A DNA stretch of 64,000 bases from Proales similis (Eukaryota > Rotifera > Eurotatoria > Ploima > Proalidae), in the NCBI GenBank assembly GCA_019059635.1, contig JAGVRJ010000002.1, forward strand, positions 372,001 to 436,000. The letters are read 5' to 3'. Every line of letters starts with the position of its first letter. The stretch's first letter is position 1. A program made the translations under genes and the position numbers. Shown in pieces: positions 1 to 12,643 of the stretch. The notes beneath the pieces were generated by a model. It saw only the letters and a list, made by a program, of their open reading frames with translations, was not told the origin of the DNA and did no database searches.

Positions 1-1013
1 TTCAACTCTGTTCTTAGTCAACTCATCACATTTGCATCCAAACTCTTCGTTCGTTTTTTACCAATGTTATAAATGATTAATCCTAAATGAAAGCAAAAGC
101 CGTCAGGACCTTAAATTATAGCTCGGAAGAGGAGGCTGTATTAGCTGTTGTCCAGATGCCTCCGACTCCAGCAGCGTTTGTTAACCGTGAGGCCAATGCA
201 TTGCGCTACACGAACGGGCCTTGACTAATAACCTCCAGCACACAACTCTTGTTCGACAATCACCACTTGTTCATCACTATATTTAAAACCAAACAGAGAG
301 AAGAGAACTATTCATTCATATACATATTAATTTTTAGTGTGTCTTTCTTGTTTCACTCCTTACAGACTTTAGAATTTTTATTCAAGAAAAACAGTTGTTG
401 CAAACGCTGCTCACTAACACATTACACTTTTTGGCTTTTAATTTTTTCTTTAACCAGCGGGCGTCTGCGGCGTGCGGTCACTTCGGTCACGTTAGACAAA
501 CAGACTCAAACTTAGACTCGTTCTTGGCAACAACTGCTAGGAGGAAATAAGGCCCGAGACGAGAGAAATTCGATCGAGCGCAGGAAATTCGGATTAAGTT
601 TGAAAATATGCGAAAATGTCGGGTTGAGTAGAGTCTAAGTCTAGAGAGTGCGTTCATGGTTTTGCTCGTTCGTTTCATTCACCTTTCGAGCTGGTTTGTG
701 AGAAAATGGGGAAAAAAGTTTGAAGCCGAGAATGCAACGGGGCAGGCGCCTAGAAAGAAGCACTCGCTGGGGAATTGAGAGTTTGGAGGAGCGAGACGCC
801 AATGAGCGCAATCACAACAAGAGCGCGATCGAAACCAAACCGCGTTGACATACCTTTCCCATGACAGTTCCCATCTTGGCTACCGTACTAGACGCGTGAG
901 ATTGATGAGCGAGGCGAGCTTGAAATAATTTCGACTTGACGATCTCCTTACTACTCGAACGAATATTTTGGATCGGTGAGCTAGTTTGAGAAATAATTGA
1001 ACAACCGTCGGCC
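1..1013. other. upstream region, no gene supported
   Basis: No convincing gene is visible. A 45-codon reading frame (87-224, + strand, ATG to TGA) has protein-like composition and could be the last exon of a gene entering from the left, but it has no recognisable motif and no poly(A) signal close behind it. The stretch 700-1013 is purine-rich and is most simply the 5' untranslated/promoter region of the BTB gene that starts at 1014. Confidence 0.4.
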
Positions 1014-2301
1014 ATGCTAAACGGGGACAGGGGCATAAGAGAGTGCAATCAGCATGAAAAGCGACAGTCCGATCAGGACTTTTACAAGATCTGCGACATA
1101 TGCAGCCGTCACTTTTTCACCTGCGAGTTGTGTCGACTGGCCAGGAACATAGACGTGCCACCAAGTGTCTGTAAGTTGTTTAATCGCTGCATGCTTGAGC
1201 CCGGGCGCAATCAGCCCCAATCTGATTGAAGGCATCCGATGCAGCAGCTCGTGGAAAGTGCTGCAGAACTACATTGGCAAGAAGAACGCTGAGATTCACG
1301 ATTTAAAGCAAAAACTGCACAGATACGAGCTGGAGACCAGGCAGATTGAGGAAATGCGTCGACAGCTTGAGAACAGTCTGCGTCAGAGTGAGGCAGTCAT
1401 GGATCAGTACCAGGCGTGCAGAAACGAGCTCGATACAGTGAAAACAAATTTTGCCGAGCTCAAGGTTCACTACGAGCATCTGAGTGAAAAAGTAGGGCCA
1501 ATACAGAGACTTCAGAACGATCTGAACCAGCTGATGCGTTCAGGCGCCAATGCTGATGCTCTAATTGTGGTCGGCGAGCGGCAGTATCCAGTGCACTCGT
1601 GCCTTCTGGCTTCTCGATGCGAATACTTTCGAGAGCTTTTTGGTGAGAAATTCGAAGACATGGCCAATTCATCGATGTCGGGCAGCTCTCGTCTGGGCTA
1701 CTATGGCCATCGAAGAGGAACCATCGAGATTCAGCGAAACGCTTTTCCTCATCGGCTTGACAATAAAGCAAAGCCACAGACCCCGATGAGAGAGAGAGGC
1801 GCGAGGCTGCAGGTGACTACCTCTGGTAAGCCTGTCAGTCAGATCCCGCTGGATATAAACTCGCCGCAGATTCCGATAATTATCGAGTACATTTACACGG
1901 GCGACGTGAGACGCCACATAAACCAGCACAACGTGCAGTCGATTATGAGCTTGGCCAAGAAGTTCAAGCTCGAAGGCCTGAGGCTCGAGTGCTTGCTTTT
2001 CATGGAGCACAAGATGAACGCGCACAACTGCGTTCAAGTGCTGATTGAAGCCTACAGACAGGACCAGAGGCAGATCATGACCGGCTGCATGGATTACATA
2101 CAAATGAATCAGCTCGATCTCGAGATGAATAACGACTGGAAAAATTTCAAATTAGAGGACACACAAGCAGCCCTTCAGCTGTACGAGAATTTCGTCAGGC
2201 ACAAAGAAGAGCAAATTCAGACTCAGAACGAATCGAAGCTTCCGGCCCGCACCCGAAAATTTTCAATCATCAGTCAGTCAAAAAGGACAAGCAATAGCTA
2301 G
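1014..2301 (+). CDS. zinc-cysteine / coiled-coil / BTB-POZ domain protein
   Basis: Two exons: 1014-1170 and about 1232-2301, joined in phase by a 61-nt intron (donor gtaagt). The join restores a third Cys-x2-Cys pair after two in exon 1 (CDIC, CELC, then CIRC), which suggests a small zinc-binding module in the first 60 residues. A coiled coil of about 90 residues rich in E, Q, K and L follows. A BTB/POZ fold comes next, recognisable from VHSCLLASRCEYFRELF and, much later, IIIEYIYTGDV and the helical ending LRLECLLFMEH. BTB domains dimerise and often serve as cullin-3 adaptors; the partner here cannot be told. The BTB core is split by about 70 extra residues rich in S, R and Q. These could be a genuine loop insertion or an intron that happens to stay open. 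AATAAA lies at 2388-2393. I do not recognise a specific orthologue. Confidence 0.75.
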
Positions 2302-2608
2302 CTCATTCTTTCAAGCTGGCGGCCAATTGGTCCGATCTGTGGCGTTTGCTTTTAAACTCCTTCACAATCTTGCAGCTTTCAGGCCAGAATAAACACCCGT
2401 CTGTCGTTTGTTAACTGTTCTCGTTTTTGCTTTTATTCTCTTGCTTGATTCAGAAGCGCAAGACAAGCATCTAAGCGCGTCAGTGAGAAAAAAAGAAGTT
2501 TGAATTGCACAAAACGCACGTTTTACCCTCTAGACGTAGTCGGCGGCGTTTACTAAAACCAACCAACGGGTTTGTATAGAACGGAATCGTTTGCAAGCGT
2601 AAGCAACA
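2302..2608. other. intergenic spacer between BTB gene and DDX47
   Basis: About 300 bases holding the BTB gene's 3' untranslated region with AATAAA at 2388-2393 and the short promoter/5' untranslated region of DDX47. No RNA gene or repeat is seen. Confidence 0.5.
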
Positions 2609-4130
2609 ATGTCTGAGGAGCTTTCAAGCACAAACGAGAACATCAGCAGTTCAGAGGCAGTGGTGCCGAATCAAATTGAGGACAACGAAGAGTCGGCCAC
2701 CTTCGCCAGCCTGGTGAGTGAGCGTTCATGTTCCGGTCTGATTGCTCATAGAAAGTGTCTGTTTACCTAAAAGGGAGTCTGTGAAGAGCTTTGCCGTGCT
2801 TGCGAGCAAGTAAAATGGACCAAGCCGAGTATAATCCAGCGTCGTGCGCTGCCCGTCGCATTCGAAGGACGCGACATAATCGGACTGGCCGAGACAGGTT
2901 CAGGCAAGACGGGCGCATTCGCTTTGCCCATCCTACAAGCCCTGCTCGACAAGCCGCAACGGATGTTCGCGCTCATTCTCACTCCGACTCGCGAGCTTGC
3001 CTATCAAATATCAGAGCAGTTCGAAGCTCTTGGCGCCGGCATCGGAGTCAAATGCGCCGTAATTGTCGGCGGCATGGACATGATGACACAGTCAATCGCG
3101 CTGGCCAAAAAGCCTCACGTCATAATCGCAACGCCCGGCCGCCTGGTCGACCATCTTGAGAACACGAAAGGCTTCAGTCTCAAGACGATCAAATACCTGG
3201 TCATGGACGAGGCCGATCGAATACTGAACATGGACTTTGAAGAAGACGTGGACAAAATGCTCAAAGTGATTCCCAAGGACCGAGTGACCTATCTCTACTC
3301 GGCGACGATGACAAAAAAAGTTCAAAAGCTGCAGCGCGCCTCTTTGAAAGAGCCCGTCAAAGTGGAGGTCTCCGGCAAGTATCAGACGGTCGAACAGCTC
3401 CAGCAGAGTTACATATTTCTGCCCAGCAAATTCAAGGACGTCTATTTGGTTTACATATTAAACGAGCTGGCCGGCAATTCGTTCATTATATTCTGCTCGA
3501 CTTGCGCCGGAACGCAGCGAGTTTCTTATTTGCTGAGGAACTTGGGCTTCACCGCCATCCCACTGCACGGGCAAATGTCTCAGGTGAGCAAAGCGTGCCT
3601 CATTCAAGCCTCTCCTCTGCCCTCTCTTCATTAGCTTCTCGTCCTAAAAGACTAAACGACTTGGCTCGTTGAACAAATTCAAGTCTAAATCTCGATCGAT
3701 TTTGATTGCAACCGACGTGGCTAGTCGAGGCCTGGACATTCCGCATGTGGACGTTGTGATTAACTTTGACATTCCGACGCATTCCAAAGACTACATCCAT
3801 CGTGTTGGCCGCACTGCTCGTGCAGGTCGCTCGGGCAAATCGATCACATTTGTAACACAGTACGACGTTGAGCTATTCCAGCGGATCGAGCATCTAATTG
3901 GCAAGCAGCTGCCCCAGTACAACGTGGTCAACGAGGAGGCCATGGTTCTCAACGAGCGCGTCAGCGAGGCACAGCGCATAGCCAAAGCGCAAATGAAAGA
4001 AGAAGAAGACAAAAAGAAGCAGAAGGGCAAAAAGAGACGCGCTGGCGACGATTCAGACGACGAGAATCAGATCGACACAGAGAACTCGGCCGGATTCAAG
4101 AAGCGTTTGCAGAAAAAGAAGCGCAAATAA
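2609..4130 (+). CDS. DDX47: ATP-dependent RNA helicase DDX47 (Rrp3)
   Basis: Three exons (2609-2713, 2774-3583, 3651-4130), both introns phase 0 and about 60-67 nt, encoding 464 residues, close to the family length of about 455. All DEAD-box motifs are present in order: Q motif with KPSIIQ, motif I AETGSGKT, Ia PTRELA, Ib TPGR, II DEAD, III SAT, IV around [19 protein letters not shown] and [13 protein letters not shown]. The tail is Lys/Arg/Asp-rich, as expected for a nucleolar protein. DDX47/Rrp3 helicases act in 18S rRNA maturation in the nucleolus; that role is from the family, not from this sequence. The MRPL33 start lies 118 bases after the stop on the same strand. Confidence 0.95.
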
Positions 4131-4248
4131 AACGAAAGCCAAAACTGCTTGCTTTTAGTTATTGTGTCTGGAAAACTCGAGTGGATCTCAACGTCCATTG
4201 TGAATTGTGAACACTCGGCGATTTTGCGATGAAAAGCATGTTTTTAGA

Positions 4249-4464
4249 ATGCGGCTCACTTTGCCCGATTTGGCTAAGAAAGGCCGAACTCTGCTGGTGC
4301 TGGTGAAGAGCACCGCGTCCAGACACACGATGCTCATGCTGAGAGACAAGGCGGCCGAGAAGCACGAGTTCATTCACTTTGATCCGCTCATTGAGCAGAA
4401 AGTGTTGTACAAAGAAGTAAAGAAGCTGCGCACCGTAGACAAGACGTCCGGAGGAGAAGATTAA
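4249..4464 (+). CDS. MRPL33: mitochondrial ribosomal protein L33 (bL33m)
   Basis: A single-exon 71-residue protein, close to the usual 60-70. The segment HFDPLIEQKVLYKEVKKLR matches the bL33 core (in the family: YDP-hydrophobic-K-x-VL-x-EKKK-hydrophobic-R), preceded by KGRTLLVLVKS. It is a structural protein of the large mitoribosomal subunit. The ATG at 4249 is chosen because it gives the short N terminus typical of the animal mitochondrial proteins. An in-frame extension upstream has only a GTG, which is not expected to start a nuclear gene. The short distance from DDX47 (118 nt) suggests a compact promoter or a shared transcript. AATAAA is at 4502-4507. Confidence 0.88.
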   Translation: MRLTLPDLAKKGRTLLVLVKSTASRHTMLMLRDKAAEKHEFIHFDPLIEQKVLYKEVKKLRTVDKTSGGED

Positions 4465-4501
4465 ATTCGAATTTAGAGGAAAAGGAGAAGATTTGCGCTA
4501 A

Positions 4502-4546
4502 AATAAATATTCAGCATTTGATTCAAGTTGAAACGGTTCATTTATT
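4502..4546. terminator. back-to-back poly(A) signals of two convergent genes
   Basis: AATAAA on the plus strand at 4502-4507 ends the MRPL33 transcript. Its reverse complement TTTATT at 4541-4546 is the signal for the minus-strand gene whose stop is at 4601-4603. The two signals are only about 35 bases apart, so the mature 3' ends of the convergent transcripts probably abut or overlap. Confidence 0.6.
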
Positions 4547-4600
4547 CAATAGCTATCACATCATACGGATGATGTCGCTAATTCAAGAAGCATTTGCCTC

Positions 4601-7600
4601 TCATTCGAGCAGCTTCGACTCGGTGTCGACATGACTGGACGACGGCTGCTGATGCTTGTTGACCGACAGGTTTAGCTTGAGGCCGATCGGAGGTAGAAAG
4701 CCAGGCCTGAGAACACTTGATCGATCATGGTCAATCAAGTGCCTCCACTCGGTTCTCATGTAGTCGTGTTTAAGATTCTTTTCATTCGAACTCTTAATGC
4801 ACAAAGGGACTGTGTCAGTTTGTCTGTTGACTTACCATCAAGTGACTGTACAGTTTTTTCTTGACCATTTTATTACGAGCACTGTCCTCCTGGCTAAACA
4901 GCGGCCAGTAGGAGTATGGATTTCTGGACAAAGCTCGTGTGGCCTGATTGCGTCCCACTTCTTTGCTAATTGGCATTATACGACGAGGTCTAAGCGAACG
5001 CTCACCAAATTAGGTAAACAAGAATCGGATTGAGGAGAGGAGCAGTGATTACTTCCAATTGGGAAAACGATTACTCGGCATCGACTCGGCCAACTTCACT
5101 CGTTTTGGCTCGTTCTTTTGATAGCCGTATATGCTCAGACTCTTTTCGACCGCTTGAAATGAGCCTCGATTTGGATTAAAGTTGATCGGCTTTAGAATTC
5201 CGGGTCGCTTCACATCCTGTCGCTAGTACCAAATTCAAGCAATTCAAGTAATCAAACTCATCGGCAAGATCGCCTACCGATGCCGGCTGACGGTGACTTA
5301 TGATCTTGGCGATTTTCTGCATCACCGGGTCGTTCCAAATGAGAGGTATTATTCGATGTGGAATGCGTCGTTTCATTCGCTTCAAGTAGCCTTTGAAATC
5401 GGTGTTGAAACGCGCGTACAGCGCTCTAGTCTCTCCTGCGCCGCATGATGTCAGAACTTGAAAACGAACAAGTTTCATCTCAGCTGGCCAACTATGTAGT
5501 GATCCAAAAAGGCAAGCTTACGCTTATTAACCAGAAACGTGTGATTTAGATCAAAGTCATCGACACGCGCCTCGAGTTTGGGCTTTGTTTTGAGCTTTCG
5601 CACGGGCCTACGACTCGGCAAGCTGTTGTGAAGATTAAAGCCGTTCAACTGAATTGAGCTGAGGACATCTTGGTCGTGGTGCTCTTCGCTCGCTTCCATT
5701 CGATGTCTGCCTGTCGCTTGGCCGTGTATTTTGCTCATGCTGTTTCTAGTGTTGTATGGATGAACGACCAAGAAGTCGTTGAAAAACGGAAACGGAATGA
5801 ACGCCTCGGCGCGCTCACTCTGCTGAGGTAGCAGCTTTTCATAATGCCGATGAAGCTCAAGGCCTCGAATAACTTGAAGCACACGTCAAACACCGACGCA
5901 AATGAGAGCGGCAAATTCAACTCCAACTTACTCAGACATTCCAGAAGCTGGTTGTATTCGAATTCTTTTTGTTTTTTGCTCTGATTCCATTTGGTCGGGC
6001 GCATGTCGAAATTGGCGTTCGAATGTCTCACTGCCGGACTGAGAATGTGACAGCGTTCGGTCTTTCGGTCAAATATCCAGTTGACTGGCGGCTCTGCGGG
6101 CGAACTGCGAGCTGGACCGCTCTGGGACTCTAATATCACTCGCTTGGTGATTCCGTCCAGAATCTCTTTCGAACTCCTTCCCGCCTGGTCAATAGGCTCT
6201 TGATGTCCATGCTTGCTGTTCAGCATCCTATTTGCGAGTCTGTTGGTCTCCTCGTCCGCATTCTTGCCTTCGCCGGGCATCAAATCATCCCAATCAAGTT
6301 CACTCTGCTTCAGATCATACTCCAAGTAGCTGTTCAAGTTCTCATACGAGCTTGTGAATGCCAGCTCTGACGTGTCGTCAATTGACAAATCACCACCACC
6401 GCCGACAACGCCAGCAGTCAATTGATCAAGTTTTTGTTGGTCATTTTCATCTCTGAGCTGCTCTCCTTCTAAAATTTGACTCTTATGTCTAATCGCTCAG
6501 GACTGAGCTCCAAAGCGATTGGCTTACCGCTTCGCTTTTTATAATAGCGCCAGGTGTCGCTCTTGTTGGGCAGAATGCCTTTTCTGGCAGCATCCGATGC
6601 CCTCTCGCCTTTCGCTTCTCTGCCTGGTTCTGCCTTTTTCAGGCCCTGCTCTTCTGCTCGCTTGCGGCTCGATGGCCGCTCCTTCTTTCTTTCTTTAGCT
6701 TCTTTTTGTAGCTCGCCGCCATTAGGAGCAGGGTCTAAGTTGAGATGTCAGACTTGAAAGCGATTGAAGCAAAGAGATCAAGTTCTACCCAGTTCGGTTC
6801 TTTCTCTGATCACGTCCGGCTTCTTTTTGCTCTTGCCTCCCGCCGACTTTTCCTTTTTCTTTTTCTTCTTTTCGGCCGCCAAGCTCGCTTTACTCGAGCT
6901 GTTGAAGCTCTCAATTCCCGAGTCAAAGTCATTTATCGACGCCTGCTGATTCACGCCCTTCAGCTCGCACAGCTCTTGAATGCTTATTCGCGGATGCTTC
7001 TTGTAAATGTCAAGCGCCTCGTTCCATTCCAAGCTCACGTCAGGTCCCAGCTTTCTCGCCTCGAAAAATCCAATCAAACTCTTGACCATGTCCTGGTCTA
7101 GCCGGCTGAGCTTCTTGAGTAAATTGCTCGACGCCTCGACCACTTTTGCCTTTGAAAGCTTTTCAGTGAAGCACGATCTGCATTCAGTTCTTCATTTCTT
7201 ACGCGTGAATCGTATAAAATCGAATTGAGCAACTGGGTAAGCATCTGCTGCTTTTGTTTTTCGCTTTTCATCGTTGCCGAGTAAAACTCTAAATTGGCCA
7301 GATCGACAAGCCGCATTGACTCCGAGGCGCTAGATGCAACGTTGCTGCTTATGAAGTGTTCGATTAGCTCTTCCTCCCATTTAGAGCCGGCCAGTTTGAA
7401 TTCACTAAAAATCGGAGTGAAAATGGCCTGAAGCAGCCGGTTGCTACTAAGTGACTTGACGGCCACTTACTCGAACAGCCGACGTAAATAGCCGCAGACC
7501 TTGTCGTAGAATATTTTCGATTTGACGGTTTTCAGCGATTTGAGCATATAGGAGAGAAAGTCGCGAAGGGTCTTGAGGCCACTCTTGACTTGCTCTGGAA

Positions 7601-8976
7601 TCCAGTCCTCGGCCAATATGGCTGCGAACGTGGCGCTTTGCGTCGAGTCCTCCACTGTCTTCTTGCTCTCTTCAAGGCGCAGTCTCTCGGCCTCGAACTG
7701 TTCGCTTTCGACTTCTTCGACAAACTTGCGCAGTTTGAAGTTGGCGTCCTTTTTATACTTTGGATTCTGAATGCAACCATGAGCAAATGAGGCAAATCTC
7801 TTTCTAAAATGTTCGTTAATATTCGAATATTCGTTAATACCTGAAGCCGCTTAATATTCGATTCGATCAGCTGCAAATCTTGCTCGTCTATCTCGGCAAT
7901 TTGACACAACGTCTCCACGCATTTCTCTCTCATCTCGTTCTAGGGCGGTCACGAGTGAAGCGTTTTGAGACCAGACCGACGGAGAAGTGGATTACCGATT
8001 TGCTGGCCTTTCGTTCGATCAGCCGAATTATTTCCATGTCGATTGTGTAGCTCTCTTTGCCCAGCTGTGAGATCAGCTCCAAATTGTTGGCGATTATCTC
8101 TTCGTCAGTGCCGTCCAGCTCCTCTTCCAACTGAGCCACCATCCACGCCGATAGGTCCTCTTCTAGGTTGAACTTCCTTCAATTTAAAATGAGGAAGCAA
8201 AGCTGCCATGCCGAGCTCTGTTTGTCTTGAGCAACTTACGAGTTTATGTCGGTTAGGAAGGCGACTATGTCCGCATGGTTTTTTGGATCGCGTTCGATAA
8301 GCTTGTTCACTAGAGAAACAACAACACTTCGAACTGTTGCGTCGTCCGGCCGTCTAAACCACTCGTGCGTATCCAGACGACTCAGCAATTTTTCAAGTCG
8401 ATCGAATTCTGATTCGCTCTCTACTCGACATCGAATATAGGCAACGGCATTCTTTTTGAAATCCAAAGAACTTGCAGCGCTCACCTGGCCGCATGCCTCT
8501 TTGGCGTCTGCTTTCCTCCGTCTCATCTGCTCCTTCTTCCTCTTCGGTCGAATAGTCAAAGTAAAGTGTTTGCCCGAACTAGTCAACTTGAACGAAGCAG
8601 ATTTCATCAATTAGACAAACACAGCGCTTACATATTCGTCTTGATCTTGGGCTTCGATTGTCTTTGGCTTGTTCTCGTCGTCCAGCGTCTAATGGAAAAA
8701 TGCGTGGCTCAAGATGATGAACGTGCTTCTCGTTTAGCTGCTTACCCAGTAAGGTTTCCAAATCGACTTGGACTCGGGCACATTGTCGAGCATTTTAAAA
8801 TATTTGCGGATTATTGAGTTGGGAATAAATCCGTCCGGCGCGATCGGAAAGGTCTTCTTTATCTTGACCTTGACCGACTTGGGTCGAACCGTCTTGCTCC
8901 TCTGTTCGACTATTTCATAGTAAGTGAGCGGCTCTTGATGCCGCTTGTTTTTGGGCCTTGGCAGCCGCTTTGACAT
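4601..8976 (-). CDS. unrecognised 1185-residue protein, 15 exons
   Basis: I assembled 15 exons whose phases all agree: 8976-8746, 8688-8632, 8586-8240, 8176-7996, 7939-7841, 7766-7471, 7404-7203, 7149-6789, 6734-6528, 6468-5932, 5872-5522, 5456-5278, 5216-5053, 4989-4836 and 4792-4601. Introns are 42-76 nt. The start ATG opens MSKRLPRPKNKRH. The first half is helical and charged and could form an armadillo/HEAT-like scaffold. Residues near the middle are a long Lys-rich low-complexity segment (KKKKKKEK). The second half has aromatic/proline-rich blocks such as FIPFPFFNDFLVVHP and WKPRRIMPISKEVG, which look like short linear interaction motifs. No catalytic motif, signal peptide or membrane span is seen. 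I cannot name the family. A cytoskeletal or ciliary scaffold is a guess from composition only. Confidence 0.8.
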
Positions 8977-9680
8977 GTGGCTGGAGGCTACAAATGGTTG
9001 TTTAATTTTAATTCATGTTGTTTGTATTTTTATTCGAAAATCACCGTCTCTGGAAAGCATCGCAGTTAAAGCCGTTGTTCAATGGTCATAGATTCGGATC
9101 TAAAGAGGCCAGAGTTCTTATTAAAAATGACCATCGGCTGAAATTACTGGAATTATGCGTTGCGCAATGGTCAACTGCCAGCTCAAACCAGCTGAGTAGT
9201 GATTAGCGCGCCCTGGAAGCCATGATAAGAGAATAGCACGCAGAATATAATGAAAATTAATTAGGATTAGGCAAACTAACTTGATTGTGGACAGAAAACG
9301 AGCAAAGAGCAAGAGACAGAAACTAAGAGCCAAAGAGGAGAGGAACGGCAGTGGACCTGGTTATCGCCCTAAAACAAACTCGAGGCTTGTTTGTTGGCGC
9401 AAGTTATTTGGTCTCTCTAGACGAGCAGGAGAGCGTTTAGAGCCGGGAGTGCATCTATATGTTGTGAGCGCCAGCTAACCAGTGTGTGCAGTGCTCGTGT
9501 TCGGTAAACGGCGTTCGTTCGATCGTCGAACGTTTAGACTTGGTCTATTTCGAATTATTTTTTTTTCTAATTAAAATCAGCGAGCAAATAAGAACCGGTT
9601 TGTTTGCCGGCGTTCAAAATAGCATTAATTAAATAAAAAAAAAGAGAATAGCAGGCACTGATGCAGAGTCACAACGAACA

Positions 9681-9746
9681 ACAGAGAGAGAGAGAGAGAG
9701 AGAACGAGTGAAAGTGAGAAAGAAGGAGAGAGAGAGAGAGAGAGGG
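9681..9746. repeat. paired (AG)n microsatellites
   Basis: Two uninterrupted AG/GA runs, about 9681-9703 and 9725-9745, are separated by an imperfect purine stretch. The flanking sequence is unique. Confidence 0.85.
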
Positions 9747-12612
9747 ACGGAATGAAGAGAAAATCAGGGCTCTGGGCGGGAAGAGGGGATAAACGAGGAA
9801 AATTAGAAGAAAACGAACAAGTGTCTGATGGGCAAAACGACGCCAAGCGTGTTTGATTAAACGAGCTCGAGTCGTAAATGTCGAATTTGCTTGCGTGCAC
9901 GAGCGTAACAGTTCCGGGGCGAGCCAAAATTTATTAACCAAAATCACACAATAAACTCTGATTTTAATAATCAGCTGCCTGCAATTTGACAGCTTTGACG
10001 CGAATGTTTCGTCTACATGCGATTCGCAATTAACCAGACGCCCAGTCTTGTTAATATTGCGCCAACATTAACTGACTTGAACTTGAGCATCTGATTGGTT
10101 TTTATTTTTTTATTTTTGGAGAATAGAAAGTAAAAAAGTGCGCAACAATCGTCGGGTCTATCAGTTGAAGCCTAATTGCCTTTGAAGTAAATATTTGACC
10201 TCCGTTCAGCTCGTCTCAATCAAAGCCTTAGGCATGCAAAATGACTTAATCGTCCGAGTGAATTGATTTGACGGATTGCCTTTTACTGCTGTTGTTTGCT
10301 TTTCGTCTCCAAGTGATGTCAGCCAAAGCTGCACAAAACTCAAGCCTCTCCTCTCGTTTACAGTCAATAAGAAAACAGAAAAAAAAATCTGCTGCTTAGC
10401 ATTTAATGAATTCGTTACTATTTAATCAAGCAACAAGCCTGTTCAACGTCGCCTCGTTTTTGTCAAGTCACCTCCCATCTCTCTCTCTCGTTCTTGTTCG
10501 TCAATTTCCTTTGGATTATTTGAATTTTCTTTTGTCTTTTACAAATTCATTGTTCTGCCTGCTTGTACTCATCTGCCGGCCTGTACTGCTTGCATGATCA
10601 AACACCTGAGAGAACCTGCTTTCTTCTCTAGAAGCAGAAAAATTGATACCGCCGCTGCGTTCTAATCATATTTGGGCAAAATAAGTGGCTGCTGTGCACG
10701 AAATTTCAACCTCATTCCCAATAAAGCCAACCCATAGACATACAGGCAGGCATTTGCGTAGCGAAACTAGTCTTGACAAAATTAATAAAAGAAACGAGCC
10801 GAACGAGCATGGAGCCGTTGTAATGAGACGATTGAGCATGACATTGGCTGCGAGAAATTTTTCATCTTTTTCATTCAATTTCAAGCAGAACATCAGGAGC
10901 AATTATCAGCCGAAACGGTCTGATAGGTCGATTCGAATTATATCAAACAGAAGTGGATAAGGAGGGGGCAACGAGTGTGAAGGCTATTAGGAAAAGAAAA
11001 GAAGTCTACCGATATCTAATGACGATGGCAATCAGCGTCATGATGATGATCAAGCTTTTGGATGCTAATTTACGGATGCTGAGGGTGTCACCCGGCCTAG
11101 GCCGTAAATTATGAGAGCAGATTGCGAAACGGCTGAGAGGCATGTGATAATTCGTACCAGCTCGACTTGCAGGCAGGCAGGCGCTTATAGGCAAAATAAT
11201 CAAGGCCAATCGATTTATCGGCAGCGTGTCGAGACGGTTATTTAACGCGATTAAGTTGGCAATGGTGTTGGCATTGGGCTCAATTAAAACTGCTCGGAGG
11301 AGTGTTAGTTTTCTCGACGGATTTCACTTTAAACGGCTATGAATGCAAACGCCTATGCAATAACACAGTCAACTCGCTAATAGCTCATAATTATGTTTTA
11401 TTGATCGAGTTTTTCTTCTCTCTATTTTCTCCAGTTCTCTCGCTCGCTCGCTCGTTCTGTATTTTCGTCTTCTCTCTTCTTCTTCTTCTTCAAGCTTGCA
11501 TCGATCCTCTTACTTTTTATGCTAATAATTTTAGTGGAACCAGTTCGCAATCTTTGCTCCATTAGATAGAAGCCAACGTGTTATCGTCGGAAAATGCAAA
11601 AGAATAAATAGAATGAGAAAGAGCAAGCGAGACACAAAAACAAGGAAGGCAAGGCTCGATATAGGACTCAGAATGAATGACAATTGCTGAAAAGCTTTCT
11701 CTCTTTCATAATGCTTTTTACGCAAGCACTCAAAGTTTAAATTGGTGTGAATTTCGCCCGAGTTTCTCATCTCAAATTCAAGCTGTGTCAACAAATGCCA
11801 AATTAAATGCTTGATCGGACAGAGCATAAGCGCAAAAGTCAATTGGCCCCATGCATTATGATGCCCAAGACAGAGAGCGAGAGAGGGCGAAAAAAAGGGA
11901 GAAGAAATCCAGAGTTCGATTGAGCAAGCGCTTGCTGACCTCACACTTAAATCATCCAACATTTAGCTAATCCGAAAGAGAGAGAGAGAATGGCATAAAG
12001 CCGATTGGCAAAGCAGGTTCAGCTGTTGATTTTAGTCAATAGTAATTATTTCGACAGAATTTTTTCCGTTTAGAAGGAAACGTCTGCGAGTGCGTTTGTC
12101 AATTGAGACACGTCTTTCATGGGTGCGCACATTTGCGTGCCTCGATTTGTTCCTGATCAATTTGCAGATTGCTGCGTTTGAATTTATTTACTCGAATAAT
12201 AGCGCAAAATTATTATTTTACATTGCAATCGAGTCAAGAACATGGGCGAATATGAATTGGGAAGAGACCTGGAACAAGTTGGAAAGAGAGCTGTCATTGC
12301 CTGCAGCTTGGCCAAGTGATTGATTTCTATTAGTGAAATGTGTTGGCTTCATGTCATGTAGCGGACACCTCCTTCCTTCCTCGCTTGCCAGTTGGCTGCA
12401 CTGGTGAGGCAATTATCGGTAAACATTTTGCAATCTGCATGTTCATCTTCAAATAATATTCATATGCACACATTGCTCTCTGCTCACGATTACTAATCCA
12501 ATCGGCCTTTTCTGCTTCAAATCATCTAATCGCCCATTTAATCTCAATCTACATTTGCCTGCTGGCATTCTCATTGTCATTGCTCATTTGCCTCATTCTT
12601 CTTTTGCCCTCC

Positions 12613-12643
12613 CACTCTCTCTCCCTCTCTCTCTCTCTCTTTC
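12613..12643. repeat. (CT)n pyrimidine tract
   Basis: A CT-dinucleotide run with a few interruptions, in the noncoding region upstream of CAPS. Similar shorter CT tracts occur near 13200 and 11470. Confidence 0.7.

Noticed and set aside
249..515. 88-codon plus-strand frame near the start
   Set aside because: Its composition is that of T-rich noncoding DNA (many F, L, S), it has no conserved motif, and it begins without an ATG in the right place; I treat it as chance.
4207..4248. Longer N terminus for MRPL33 from position 4207
   Set aside because: The codon there is GTG; the family starts directly before the conserved KKGRTLL segment, matched by the ATG at 4249.
9505..9530. Short hairpin CGTTCGA-TCG-TCGAACG near 9510-9530
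   Set aside because: A seven-base stem with a three-base loop is expected by chance at this scale, with no flanking terminal repeats, so no element is called.
9625..9947. Minus-strand frames over the (AG)n microsatellites (runs of SLSLSLS)
   Set aside because: Frames stay open only because a GA repeat has no stop codons on the minus strand; this is repeat-derived, not a protein.
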